Source of the DNA: Burkholderia sp. Ax-1719
Lineage (GTDB): Bacteria > Pseudomonadota > Gammaproteobacteria > Burkholderiales > Burkholderiaceae
Reading direction: 5' to 3'
NCBI RefSeq assembly: GCF_011753055.1
Contig: NZ_VWWJ01000024.1
Coordinates: 50,317 to 114,316, forward strand
DNA length: 64,000 nucleotides
Positions 25,233-34,046 of the stretch are shown here, piece by piece. Below the pieces are notes generated by a model that was not told where the DNA came from, ran no database searches, and saw nothing but the letters and a program-made list of their open reading frames with translations. Both the position numbers and the translations under genes were made by a program. Within the stretch, counting starts at the first letter, position 1, and each line of letters begins with the position of its first letter.

Positions 25233-26777
25233 ATGGATTCGGATCCGCATCGCGTTTCAGGGGGCACATCCCGCTCCGGGGACGAGCAGCCTTCGTTGCA
25301 TCGCAGTCTCAAAGCCCGCCACCTCACCATGATCGCGATCGGCGGTTCGATCGGCACGGGGCTGTTCGTCGCCTCGGGCGCGTCGATCTCGCAGGCCGGT
25401 CCCGGCGGCGCGCTCGCCGCCTACCTGGTGATCGGCCTGATGGTCTACTTCCTGATGACGAGTCTCGGCGAGATGGCGGCCTTCATGCCTGTCTCCGGCT
25501 CGTTCGCGACTTACGGCGCGAAATTCGTCGACGAGGGCTTCGGCTTCGCGCTCGGCTGGAACTATTGGTACAACTGGGCGGTGACGATCGCGGTCGAACT
25601 GGTCGCTTCGCAGCTGGTGATGGGCTACTGGTTCCCGCATGTTGCGGGCGTCTGGTGGAGCGCGGGCTTCCTCGCCATCATGTTCCTGCTCAACGCCCTG
25701 TCTGTGCGCGGTTTCGGTGAGGCGGAATACTGGTTCTCGCTGATCAAGGTCGTGACCGTCGTGGCGTTTATCGGCGTGGGTCTGTTCATGATCGTCGGCG
25801 TGATGAAGGGCGGTGCGGATCACGTCTGGGGCACGTTCACGTCGGAAGGCGGTCCGTTCGTGGGCGGTCTGCCCGCGTTGCTGGGCGTCACCATGATCGC
25901 GGGCTTCTCTTTCCAGGGCACGGAGCTGATCGGCGTCGCGGCTGGTGAGTCAGAGAATCCTGGCAAGACGATTCCGCGCGCGGTGCGTCAGGTGTTCTGG
26001 CGCATTCTGCTGTTCTACGTCCTCGCGATCATTGTTATCGGTCTGCTGATTCCGCATACCGATCCGAATCTGCTCAAGTCCGATGTCACCGATATCGGCG
26101 TGAGTCCGTTCACGCTAGTGTTCCGTCGCGCGGGTCTGGCGCTGTCGGCGGGCGTGATGAATGCGGTGATCCTGACGGCGGTGCTGTCAGCGGGCAACTC
26201 GGGCATGTATGCGTCCACGCGTATGCTCTACAACCTCGCCGTCGAGGGCCGTGCGCCCAAGGTCTTCGCGAAGCTGTCGTCGAGCGGCGTGCCGCGCAAT
26301 GCGCTCTACGCCACCACGGCGGTGGGCGCGCTGTGCTTCCTGTCGTCGATGTACGGCGACAAGACCGTCTACATGTGGCTGCTCAATACTTCGGGGATGA
26401 CCGGTTTTATCGCGTGGCTGGGCATTGCCGTGAGCCACTACCGCTTCCGCAAGGGCTTTGTCGCGCAAGGGCATTCGTTCGCGCAACTGCCGTATCGCTC
26501 GAAGTGGTTCCCCATTGGCCCGATCTTCGCGTTCGTGGTCTGCCTCATCATCATGCTGGGACAGGACTATCAGGCGTTCACGTCGAGCAAGATCGACTGG
26601 GCAAGCGTGGTGGCGACGTATATCGGCATTCCGCTGTTCGCGCTGATGTGGCTGGGTTATCGCATCGTCAAGCGGACGCGTTTCATTCGCTACGACGAGA
26701 TGGAAATCGGCCCGCTGACGGGGCAAACGAGCGCAGAGCCGAAGGCCGCGCGCGTTGCAGCGGAACACGAAGCGTAA
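25233..26777 (+). CDS. lysP: Lysine-specific permease LysP
   Basis: Inner membrane amino-acid/proton symporter of the APC superfamily, 514 aa with 12 predicted helices. It follows E. coli LysP closely along its length: the S-L-K-A-R-H-L-T-M-I-A-I-G-G-S-I-G-T-G-L start, the helix 3 region G-W-N-Y-W-Y-N-W-A-V-T, F-S-F-Q-G-T-E-L-I-G in the middle, and L-L-N-T-S-G-M-T-G-F-I-A-W late in the protein. The polar N-terminus of about 25 residues is cytoplasmic. In E. coli LysP also sequesters the sensor CadC; no cadC is in this window. It has a long leader and its own terminator, so it is monocistronic. Confidence 0.93.
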   Translation: MDSDPHRVSGGTSRSGDEQPSLHRSLKARHLTMIAIGGSIGTGLFVASGASISQAGPGGALAAYLVIGLMVYFLMTSLGEMAAFMPVSGSFATYGAKFVDEGFGFALGWNYWYNWAVTIAVELVASQLVMGYWFPHVAGVWWSAGFLAIMFLLNALSVRGFGEAEYWFSLIKVVTVVAFIGVGLFMIVGVMKGGADHVWGTFTSEGGPFVGGLPALLGVTMIAGFSFQGTELIGVAAGESENPGKTIPRAVRQVFWRILLFYVLAIIVIGLLIPHTDPNLLKSDVTDIGVSPFTLVFRRAGLALSAGVMNAVILTAVLSAGNSGMYASTRMLYNLAVEGRAPKVFAKLSSSGVPRNALYATTAVGALCFLSSMYGDKTVYMWLLNTSGMTGFIAWLGIAVSHYRFRKGFVAQGHSFAQLPYRSKWFPIGPIFAFVVCLIIMLGQDYQAFTSSKIDWASVVATYIGIPLFALMWLGYRIVKRTRFIRYDEMEIGPLTGQTSAEPKAARVAAEHEA

Positions 26778-26798
26778 GCCGCTTCGACCGCAAAGCAA

Positions 26799-26833
26799 AA
26801 AGCCATTCCGGTGCAAACCGGAATGGCTTTTTT
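26799..26833. terminator. Bidirectional terminator between lysP and the oxidoreductase gene
   Basis: AAAGCCATTCCGG and CCGGAATGGCTTT form a perfect 13-bp stem with a 6-nt loop, with T runs on both strands. It serves the convergent lysP and ydeP-type genes. Confidence 0.9.
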
Positions 26834-26857
26834 ATTTCCCGCTAACAGCGTTCTAAC

Positions 26858-29170
26858 TCAAGCCGCCATCGCCACTTTAGAAGCCGAAAGCAGCACCGGA
26901 ATCGACTTCGAAGTCGGCGTACCCGCGCCATCCGCAATCGACGAGAGCGGCACCAGCGGATTGGTTTCCGGATAGTAAGCGCCGAGGCATCCACGCGGAA
27001 TGTCGTATTCCACCAGCAGGAAGTCTTCCACGTGGCGCTCCACGCCGTCGTCCCAGACGCTCGTGATATCCACATGCTGGCCGTTTTCGAAGCCGAGCAT
27101 CGCCAGATCGTCCTTGTTCGCGAACAGCACGCGGCGCTGGCCGTACACGCCGCGATAGCGGTCGTCCAGACCGTAGATCGTCGTGTTGTACTGATCGTGC
27201 GAGCGCGTCGTCATCAGCGTCATCAACTGCTGGCCGTGTTCGGCGCGCGCGCGGTGGATCGGCGTGTCGAGCGAGATCGCGTGCACCTTGAATTGCGCCT
27301 TGCCGCTAGGCGTTTTCCAGACGCGGTCGCGCGAGGCGACGCCCAGGTGGAAGCCGCCCGGGTGCTTGATGCGCTCGTTGTAGTTCTGGAAGCCGTCGAA
27401 CACCTGTTCGATGCCGTCGCGAATCTTCGCGTAATCGGCGGCCAGATCGAGCCAGTCCACCTTGTCGCTACCCAGCGTCGCATGCGCCATGCGCGCGACG
27501 ATAGCGATTTCCGACAGCAGGTTCTGCGAAGCCGGACGATTCATGCCGTACGAGATATGCACCATGCTCATCGAATCCTCGACGGTCACGCCTTGCGCCA
27601 CGCCGTTCTGCAGGTCGATTTCGGTGCGGCCGAGCGTCGGCAGGATCAGCGCGTCTTCGCCGTGAATCAGATGGCTGCGGTTGAGCTTGGTGGTCACGTG
27701 CACGGTGAGCGCGCACGAGCGCATCGCGTCGAAGGTGCGCGGCGTGTCGGGCGTGGCAATCGCAAAGTTGCCGCCCAGACCGATGAACACCTTCACATGC
27801 CCTTCGAGCATCGCGTGAATCGATTCGACCACGTCGTAGCCATGCTCGCGCGGCGGCTCGAAATCGTAGGCTTTGCCCAGGCGGTCGAGGAAGGCCTGCG
27901 TGGGCTTTTCCTCGATGCCGACGGTGCGGTCGCCCTGCACGTTCGAGTGGCCGCGCACCGGGCACAGGCCCGCGCCGCGTCGGCCAATATTGCCGCGCAT
28001 CATCATGAGGTTCGAGAGCAACTGGATCGTCGCCACCGAATTCTTGTGCTGCGTGATGCCCATGCCCCACGTCGAGATCACGGCTTTACCGTTTACGTAG
28101 ATATCGGCGAGCTTGAGGATTTCCTCCATCGGCACACCCGCTTCGGCGACGATCGTATCCCACGACTCCGCGCGCAGATCGGCGCAGAAGGCGTCGAAAT
28201 CGACGGTATGTTCAGCGATGAAATCGACGTCGAGAATACGTTCCGTGCCTTGCGCCACGGCTTGATCGTCGAGTTCGAGCGTGCGCTTGGCCACGCCCTT
28301 GATGAGCGCGAAGTCGCCGCCGATGCGCGGGCGGATGAACACCGAACTGATCTGCACGCCCTTGGGCGAGAGCATGTCGAGGGTGTGCTGCGGGCTCGCG
28401 AAGCGCTCCAGACCGCGTTCCTTGAGCGGGTTGATCGACACGATGGTCGCGCCGCGCTTGGCGCAGTCGCGCAGTTCGCCCAGCATGCGCGGGTGATTGG
28501 TCGCGGGATTCTGGCCGAAGATGAGGATCGTATCCGCGTGCTCGAAGTCGTCGAGCGTGACCGTGCCCTTGCCGATGCCGACCGTGCCCGGCAGGCCGCG
28601 GCTGGTGGCTTCGTGGCACATGTTCGAGCAGTCGGGGAAGTTGTTGGTGCCGTACATGCGCACGAACAGCTGATACAGGAACGCGGCTTCGTTGCTGGCG
28701 CGGCCCGAGGTGTAGAAGGCGGCGCGGTTCGGATCGTCGAGCGCCTTGAGGTGCTTCGCGATCAGCGCGAAGGCGGCATCCCAGTCGATCGGCACGTAGC
28801 GGTCGCTTTTGGCGTCGTAGACCATCGGATCGGTCAGTCGGCCGTGCTGTTCCAGCTCGTAGTCCGACTGCGCCATCAGGTCGGTGACGGTGTATTGCTC
28901 GAAGAACGCCGGCGTCACGCGCTTGCTGGTGGCTTCCGCGGCCACGGCTTTCACGCCGTTTTCGCAGAATTCGAACGTGGACGCGTGCTCGCGGTCCGGC
29001 CAGGCGCAGCCGGGGCAGTCGAAGCCGTCGGGCTGGTTCTGCTTGAGCAGCGTGCGGTAGTTGCCGCCCGAGACCTTTTCCTTGATGAGGTTGATCGCGA
29101 CCTGTTTCAGGGCGCCCCAACCGGCGGCGGGATGATGGTACGGCTCGATGCGGGCTTCGGGCTTCTTCAT
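26858..29170 (-). CDS. FdhF/YdeP family molybdopterin oxidoreductase
   Basis: A 770-residue protein of the molybdopterin-dependent formate dehydrogenase/nitrate reductase superfamily. The N-terminus shows the reduced cysteine motif C-P-G-C-A-W-P...F-C-E-N-G. Further on come M-C-H-E-A-T-S-R-G-L-P, the Mo-cofactor segments G-Q-N-P-A-T-N-H-P-R and G-H-S-N-V-Q-G-D-R-T-V-G, and a C-terminal molydopterin dinucleotide-binding barrel. E. coli YdeP is a paralogue linked to acid resistance. No dedicated electron-transfer subunit is adjacent. The start lacks a good ribosome site; 29170 gives the family's normal length. It is divergent from a MocR regulator. Confidence 0.9.
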   Translation of the reverse strand: MKKPEARIEPYHHPAAGWGALKQVAINLIKEKVSGGNYRTLLKQNQPDGFDCPGCAWPDREHASTFEFCENGVKAVAAEATSKRVTPAFFEQYTVTDLMAQSDYELEQHGRLTDPMVYDAKSDRYVPIDWDAAFALIAKHLKALDDPNRAAFYTSGRASNEAAFLYQLFVRMYGTNNFPDCSNMCHEATSRGLPGTVGIGKGTVTLDDFEHADTILIFGQNPATNHPRMLGELRDCAKRGATIVSINPLKERGLERFASPQHTLDMLSPKGVQISSVFIRPRIGGDFALIKGVAKRTLELDDQAVAQGTERILDVDFIAEHTVDFDAFCADLRAESWDTIVAEAGVPMEEILKLADIYVNGKAVISTWGMGITQHKNSVATIQLLSNLMMMRGNIGRRGAGLCPVRGHSNVQGDRTVGIEEKPTQAFLDRLGKAYDFEPPREHGYDVVESIHAMLEGHVKVFIGLGGNFAIATPDTPRTFDAMRSCALTVHVTTKLNRSHLIHGEDALILPTLGRTEIDLQNGVAQGVTVEDSMSMVHISYGMNRPASQNLLSEIAIVARMAHATLGSDKVDWLDLAADYAKIRDGIEQVFDGFQNYNERIKHPGGFHLGVASRDRVWKTPSGKAQFKVHAISLDTPIHRARAEHGQQLMTLMTTRSHDQYNTTIYGLDDRYRGVYGQRRVLFANKDDLAMLGFENGQHVDITSVWDDGVERHVEDFLLVEYDIPRGCLGAYYPETNPLVPLSSIADGAGTPTSKSIPVLLSASKVAMAA

Positions 29171-29340
29171 GATGCGCTGGCTTCGGATCTGCTTCGATGG
29201 AGGTGGGCGGACTGCCCGATGTCGTGAGACTACTGGTTGGCTGTGCACCTGGTGGGCACAGAAAATCGGAAAAGCAAGGGATACAGTTGCGACGATTTGA
29301 CATAGACTCCCAGAATCGCCTCTGTGCCTGCCTTGCCGTC

Positions 29341-30849
29341 ATGAACGTTCCGCTGTCCGCGCCTTCGTCGTCTTTAGTGCCCCGTTACGAACAGCTTGCC
29401 GACGATATCGAGGCCGCCGTCCGGCGCGGCGTGTTCGGGCCAGGCGAGCGCATTCCGTCGGTGCGGCGCGCGAGTGGGCAGCACGGCGTGAGCATCAAGA
29501 CCGTGCTGCATGCCTATGCGTTGCTGGAGAGCCGCGGGGTGATCGAATCGCGGCCGCAGTCGGGGTTTTTCGTGAAGGCGCGGCCGAAGGTGCACAGTGC
29601 ACAATCCGCGCTGAAAGCGCGCCGCGCGGGGCCAGCCGTCGAGAACAAAACCCCGCCGAAGGCCGCCGCCAAAGCCGCGCCGGCCGCCGCGCCCGCACCC
29701 GTGGACGTGAGCCGCCTGGTGCTGTCGACGTTGCGCAGCATCGGCGCGCAGGACGCTGTGCCGCTCGGGTCGCCTTATCCCGATCCCGCGCTCTATCCGT
29801 GGCGGCGCGTGAACCAGTACGCGAACGCCATCGCGCGGCGTCACGCGAGCTGGAACCTGATCGACGACCTGCCGCCCGGCAATCCCGAACTGATCCGCCA
29901 GATCGCGCGCCGCTACGCCGAAAACGGCACCACCATCGATCCCGACGAAATCGTCATCACGGTAGGCGCGACCGAGGCCATCAATCTGAGCCTGCAGGCG
30001 GTGGCCAAACCCGGCGACACGGTCGCCGTGGAGTCGCCCACCTACTACGCGATGCTGCACGCCATCGAGCGTCTGGGCATGCGCGCGATCGAGGTGAGCA
30101 CGCACCCGGACACCGGCATCGACCTGGACGCGCTGGAGCGCGTACTCAAGCGCCAGAAGGTGGCCGCCTGCATGGTGATGCCGAACTTCCAGAATCCACT
30201 GGGCTTCCAGATGCCCGACGACCACAAGGCGCGGCTCGTGGCGCTGGCGGCCGAACACGATCTGCCGGTGATCGAGAACGATGTCTATCAGGAGCTGTAC
30301 TTCGGGCAGACGCGGCCCGCGTCGCTCAAGCAGTTCGACACGCGCGGGCTGGTGCTGCATTGCGCGTCGTTTTCGAAGAGCCTTTCGGCGTCCTACCGCA
30401 TCGGCTGGGCGCTGCCGGGCCGCTATCGCGCGCAGGTCGAAAAGCTCAAATTCCTCAATACGCTGACCACGCCTTCGGTGCCGCAGGTGGCGCTCGCCGA
30501 TTATCTGCGCCACGACGGCTACGACCGCCATCTGCGCCGGCTGCGGCGTTTTTACCGCCAACAGGCGCGGCTCATGCGTGCGATGATCGAGCGTTTCTTT
30601 CCAGCCGGCACGCGCACGTCCGATCCGCAAGGCGGTTACGTGCTGTGGGTGGAGCTGCCGCCGCGCGTCGATTCGATGCGGCTCTATCAGGCCGCGCTCG
30701 CGCAGGGGATCACCATCGGGCCGGGATATATGTTTTCGATGCGCAACGACTTTCACCACTACATTCGCCTGAACTATAGCTATCCGTGGACGGCGCAGAC
30801 CGAGGCGGCCTTGAAGACGCTCGGCGAGCTGATCGCGAAGATGGCGTGA
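29341..30849 (+). CDS. MocR family regulator (GntR helix-turn-helix fused to aminotransferase)
   Basis: A 502-residue PLP-dependent transcription factor. The N-terminus is a GntR-type winged helix (Y-E-Q-L-A-D-D-I-E-A-A-V-R-R-G, then P-S-V-R-R-A-S, then S-I-K-T-V-L-H-A-Y). An alanine/proline-rich linker of about 45 residues follows, then a fold-type I aminotransferase domain with the PLP lysine in S-F-S-K-S-L-S-A-S-Y-R-I-G. The ATG at 29341 gives the normal length. It is divergent from the ydeP-type gene, with about 170 bases between starts, and is 11 bases upstream of a small winged-helix gene. The effector amino acid or amine is unknown. Confidence 0.92.
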   Translation: MNVPLSAPSSSLVPRYEQLADDIEAAVRRGVFGPGERIPSVRRASGQHGVSIKTVLHAYALLESRGVIESRPQSGFFVKARPKVHSAQSALKARRAGPAVENKTPPKAAAKAAPAAAPAPVDVSRLVLSTLRSIGAQDAVPLGSPYPDPALYPWRRVNQYANAIARRHASWNLIDDLPPGNPELIRQIARRYAENGTTIDPDEIVITVGATEAINLSLQAVAKPGDTVAVESPTYYAMLHAIERLGMRAIEVSTHPDTGIDLDALERVLKRQKVAACMVMPNFQNPLGFQMPDDHKARLVALAAEHDLPVIENDVYQELYFGQTRPASLKQFDTRGLVLHCASFSKSLSASYRIGWALPGRYRAQVEKLKFLNTLTTPSVPQVALADYLRHDGYDRHLRRLRRFYRQQARLMRAMIERFFPAGTRTSDPQGGYVLWVELPPRVDSMRLYQAALAQGITIGPGYMFSMRNDFHHYIRLNYSYPWTAQTEAALKTLGELIAKMA

Positions 30850-30860
30850 GGAGACCCACG

Positions 30861-31193
30861 ATGCACGACGAACACGACAGCAACGAAATCGACGATAGCG
30901 ACGATGGTGACAATCGCGACGGTGACGGCGAAGGCGGCATCGACCCAACGCTGGTCGCCATCCTCGAACAGCTCTGGCGCGCGCACCGCGAAACGCCCGA
31001 TCGCGAATGGTCGCTCGCGAAGCTCTCGAAGCAGGCTGGCGTGCCGATGAGCGGTCTGCGCCGCCATCTGACCGCGCTGGTGGACAGCGGCCTCGTGGTG
31101 ACCACGCTGTCCGAGGACGGCACCGGCCGCGCGAGCCTGTCCGACGACGGCCGCACGTTCTGCGCCGAAGTGTTCGGTCAGGCCGCGCCGTAA
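30861..31193 (+). CDS. Small winged-helix DNA-binding protein with acidic N-terminus
   Basis: A 110-residue protein. The first 27 residues are strongly acidic (Asp, Asn and Glu, with D-S-D-D-G-D-N-R-D-G-D-G-E). The rest is a winged helix: E-W-S-L-A-K-L-S-K-Q-A-G-V, then S-G-L-R-R-H-L-T-A-L-V-D-S-G-L-V, in the style of ArsR/MarR. AGGAG precedes the ATG, and the gene starts 11 bases after the MocR stop, so they form an operon. The acidic tail may modulate or block DNA binding. Partner and target are unknown. Confidence 0.75.
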   Translation: MHDEHDSNEIDDSDDGDNRDGDGEGGIDPTLVAILEQLWRAHRETPDREWSLAKLSKQAGVPMSGLRRHLTALVDSGLVVTTLSEDGTGRASLSDDGRTFCAEVFGQAAP

Positions 31194-31276
31194 CTTCGCG
31201 GGCTTGCGCGCGAGGGTTTGCAGCAGACTCGCGTGTCTGGCCTTAAGCTACGCCATCGTTTCATTCGTCAAACGCC

Positions 31277-32197
31277 ATGGACTATATCGACACCCTGCGG
31301 ATCTTCCGTTCCGTCGTCGAAGCGCGTAGCTTTACGCGCGCCGCAGACATGCACGGCCTCGCCACGCCCGTCGTCTCCCGGGCGATTGCGCGGCTCGAAA
31401 AGCGTCTGGGCAGCCGGCTCTTTCATCGGACCACACGCGCCGTTTCGCTGACGGAAGCCGCCGAGCGCTTCTACGACGGCTGTTGCCGCGTGCTCGACGA
31501 TCTCGACGCGCTGGAGGCCGGCGCCACGGAGCAGACCCGCGAAGCCAACGGCGTGCTGCGCATCGTCGCGCACACCACGGCCACGGTGAACCGGCTGGTG
31601 CCGCTGATTTCCAGCTTCAAGCGCGCGCATCCGAAGGTGACGCTCGACGTGATGATGACCGAGCGCCCCGTCGATCTGGTCGCGGACGGCTACGACCTGG
31701 GCCTTGTGCTGCCGTTCATGCTCAACACGGATACGACCGTAACCAAGCTGCTCGAACGCATTCCGCTCGCGCTCGTCACCACGCCCGCGTATCTGGCCGC
31801 AACCTCCACGCCCAGGCATCCCGCCGATCTGGCCGCGCACGTATTCGTGCCGATGCCGCCTTCGCTGCGCAAGCCCACGCTCACGTTCCGCGTCGATGGG
31901 GAAGACGTGACCGTGCCGCTCAAGTACGAAATCGCCTCGAACAACCCCGAGTTCAACCGCGAGATGGTGCTGCAGGGCTTTGGCATCGGCATCCTGCCGC
32001 AAGGCCTCGTGCAGACGGAACTGGACGACGGGCGGCTCGTGACGCTGCTCGACGACTATCCGATGAGCGATATGCAGATCGAAATCCGCCTGGCCTACAC
32101 CTCGCGCACGCTGCTGCCGGCCAAGGTGCGCGCGTTCATTGACCACGCGACGGCGTTTTTCGGCGGCGTGGTACATCCCGCGCAGAAAGTCGAGTGA
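31277..32197 (+). CDS. LysR family transcriptional regulator
   Basis: A 306-residue protein. The N-terminal helix-turn-helix is clear: F-R-S-V-V-E-A-R-S-F-T-R-A-A-D-M-H-G-L, then V-V-S-R-A-I-A-R-L-E. A two-lobe effector domain follows, with a C-terminal K-V-R-A-F-I-D-H helix. It is most like regulators next to efflux genes. It is transcribed in the same direction as the marR-emrAB operon and about 100 bases upstream of marR, so it may be a separate unit. Target not determinable. Confidence 0.9.
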   Translation: MDYIDTLRIFRSVVEARSFTRAADMHGLATPVVSRAIARLEKRLGSRLFHRTTRAVSLTEAAERFYDGCCRVLDDLDALEAGATEQTREANGVLRIVAHTTATVNRLVPLISSFKRAHPKVTLDVMMTERPVDLVADGYDLGLVLPFMLNTDTTVTKLLERIPLALVTTPAYLAATSTPRHPADLAAHVFVPMPPSLRKPTLTFRVDGEDVTVPLKYEIASNNPEFNREMVLQGFGIGILPQGLVQTELDDGRLVTLLDDYPMSDMQIEIRLAYTSRTLLPAKVRAFIDHATAFFGGVVHPAQKVE

Positions 32198-32263
32198 AAG
32201 CTGGCGAGTGATAAAAGAGGGATTGTTCTCCGCGCGGTCATAAAGTGATGCCGCGCGCGACGG

Positions 32264-32292
32264 TTGTGGCGGGGCGTACTGCCGTCTAATCT
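32264..32292 (+). promoter_or_regulatory. Predicted promoter of the first marR gene
   Basis: TTGTGG (32264-32269), 17 bases, TAATCT (32287-32292). The expected transcription start falls at about 32299, the ATG itself, so the transcript may be leaderless or start very close to the codon. Confidence 0.45.
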
Positions 32293-32305
32293 GTGCGTAT
32301 GCACA
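32292..32305. promoter_or_regulatory. MarR operator site A (TGTGCGTATGCACA)
   Basis: Near-perfect palindrome with 13 of 14 positions matching TGTGCATATGCACA. It covers the end of the predicted -10 and the marR start codon. Two similar sites are at 32872-32885 and 38924-38937. Confidence 0.6.
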
Positions 32306-32802
32306 CCTATGCCGATTCCCTTGTCGATTCATTGACGGACATGCCGGTTCAAGACGCCGAACCCGCGCCATTTCCGGAGCACGACGATTGTTTCGCGGTG
32401 CGCCAGGCGGCCCGCCATCTCTCGCAGCTTTACGAGCGCCACCTGAGCGCGGCAGGCGTCACGCCCACGCAGTTCAGCATTCTGGGCGCGCTGGGCGCGG
32501 CGGCGGTGGAGGGCGGCGAGGCATCGCTGACGATGGCGCAGCTGTCCCGCACGATGGTGATGGAGCGCACGACGCTGGTGCGCGCGTTGCGTCCGCTGCT
32601 GCGCGGCGCGCTGGTGGAAGATCTCGCGGCGGCAAGCGATTGTCGTCGCCGGCGTCTGGCGCTCACACAGGCGGGCCGCGATCGGCTGCTCGATGCCAAC
32701 GTGCATTGGCGCGCCGCGCAGGACGAATTCGAGCGCCGTTTCGGGCCGCGACGTGCGGCCTGGTTGCGGCGCGAGCTGTTGCGCATTACGCGCGCAGTGT
32801 GA
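32299..32802 (+). CDS. MarR family regulator of the adjacent efflux operon
   Basis: A 167-residue winged-helix repressor. R-Q-A-A-R-H-L-S-Q-L-Y-E-R-H-L begins the dimer/recognition region, then T-P-T-Q-F-S-I-L-G-A-L, then M-A-Q-L-S-R-T-M-V-M-E-R-T-T-L-V-R-A-L as the DNA-reading helix. It is paralogous to the MarR at 40273, sharing the R-Q-A-A-R and Y-E-R-H-L-S-A/Q-A-G-V-T segments. The ATG at 32299 lies within the palindrome at 32292-32305; a GTG at 32293 and an ATG at 32341 are alternatives. It is the first gene before emrA-emrB-outer membrane factor, so it probably represses them. Confidence 0.85.
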   Translation: MHTYADSLVDSLTDMPVQDAEPAPFPEHDDCFAVRQAARHLSQLYERHLSAAGVTPTQFSILGALGAAAVEGGEASLTMAQLSRTMVMERTTLVRALRPLLRGALVEDLAAASDCRRRRLALTQAGRDRLLDANVHWRAAQDEFERRFGPRRAAWLRRELLRITRAV

Positions 32803-32871
32803 ACTAAACCGTTTGACGGGTATTTGAGTCGGGCCGCTTCAATCGCAAGGCGGCAATTTTTTAATCTTTAT

Positions 32872-32885
32872 AGTGCATATACACA
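32872..32885. promoter_or_regulatory. MarR operator site B upstream of emrA
   Basis: AGTGCATATACACA matches TGTGCATATGCACA at 12 of 14 positions. It overlaps a TATAGT hexamer (32869-32874), which could be a -10 box, and sits about 10 bases upstream of the emrA ribosome site and start. Confidence 0.55.
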
Positions 32886-32895
32886 GGTGAACGAC

Positions 32896-34029
32896 ATGTC
32901 GAGTCCTTCCACTCCTGCCACGGGTGCATCAGGTGCCTCGGGTGCCACCGCGCGCGAACGCGCCGGCCTGCCCTGGATGCGTCTCGCGCTTGGCGCGGTG
33001 GCGCTGGTGCTCGCGGTGGCGGGCGGTTACTGGTTCTTTGTGCTGCGCTTCGTGCAAAGCACCGACGACGCCTACGTGGGCGGCAACGTCACGTTGATGG
33101 CGCCACGCGTGAGCGGCTTCGTCTCCGAAATCGACGTGCAGGACAACCAGCGCGTGAAAGCGGGCCAGTTGCTGATGCGTCTGGATTCGCGTGACTACGA
33201 CGCCAAACTCGCCCAGGCCGATGCCGATCTCGCGAGTGCCCGCGCCGCCGTGACGCAACTGGAAGCGCAGCGCACCTTGCAGGCGGCCGTCATCAACCAG
33301 CATCAGGCCGAAGTGCGCTCCTCGAATGCCGAACTCACGCGTAGCGCCCAGGACCAGACGCGTTACCGGGCGCTGGTGAAGGACGACGCCGTCTCGAACC
33401 AGCTGGTCGAGCGCGCCGACGCCGATTTCGCCAAGGCGCAGGCCTCGGTCGCGCAAAGCGGCGCCACGGTGGTGGCGTCTCAACGCCAACTCGACGTGCT
33501 CGCCGCGCAGATCGCCGACGCCCAGGCGCGCGTGGGCACCGCCGAAGCGGCTCGCCGTCTCGCCGCGCTCAACGTCGAATACACGACGATCCGCTCGCCC
33601 GTGGACGGCTTTATCGGCAATCGCACGGCCCGCGTGGGCATGCTCGCGAACGTGGGCTCGCCGCTCCTGACGGTCGTGCCCGCGAGCGACCTCTGGGTGG
33701 ACGCCAACTTCAAGGAAGACCAGTTGAAGAAGATGCGTGCGGGTGATCGCGCCGATATCGAACTGGACGCCGCGAGCGGCACGCTGCACGGCACGGTGGA
33801 GAGCCTTGCGCCCGCCACCGGCGCGACCTTCAGCGTGCTGCCGCCCGAAAACGCCACGGGCAACTTCACGAAGATCGTGCAGCGCGTGCCGGTGCGTATT
33901 CATGTGAACGTGCCGCAGGGCATGGAGGGCGTGCTGCGCCCCGGCCTTTCGGCGACGGTGAAGGTGCATCTGGGCGAGCAGGGTGAGCCTGGTGAGGGCG
34001 GCAAGCCTGTCGCCGCCGCCTCGAACTGA
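32896..34029 (+). CDS. emrA: EmrA-type membrane fusion protein (HlyD family)
   Basis: Periplasmic adaptor of a tripartite efflux pump, 377 aa. Residues 28-50 are a single membrane helix. The biotinyl-lipoyl segment starts at S-T-D-D-A-Y-V-G-G-N-V, typical of EmrA, then a long coiled-coil hairpin, and the barrel region N-V-E-Y-T-T-I-R-S-P-V-D-G. It ends with F-S-V-L-P-P-E-N-A-T-G-N-F-T-K-I-V-Q-R-V-P-V-R-I, the EmrA signature. The start ATG has AGGTGA 5 bases before it. It is followed at 17 bases by the EmrB-like gene. Confidence 0.92.
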   Translation: MSSPSTPATGASGASGATARERAGLPWMRLALGAVALVLAVAGGYWFFVLRFVQSTDDAYVGGNVTLMAPRVSGFVSEIDVQDNQRVKAGQLLMRLDSRDYDAKLAQADADLASARAAVTQLEAQRTLQAAVINQHQAEVRSSNAELTRSAQDQTRYRALVKDDAVSNQLVERADADFAKAQASVAQSGATVVASQRQLDVLAAQIADAQARVGTAEAARRLAALNVEYTTIRSPVDGFIGNRTARVGMLANVGSPLLTVVPASDLWVDANFKEDQLKKMRAGDRADIELDAASGTLHGTVESLAPATGATFSVLPPENATGNFTKIVQRVPVRIHVNVPQGMEGVLRPGLSATVKVHLGEQGEPGEGGKPVAAASN

Positions 34030-34046
34030 ACCACAGGCGAGACGAT

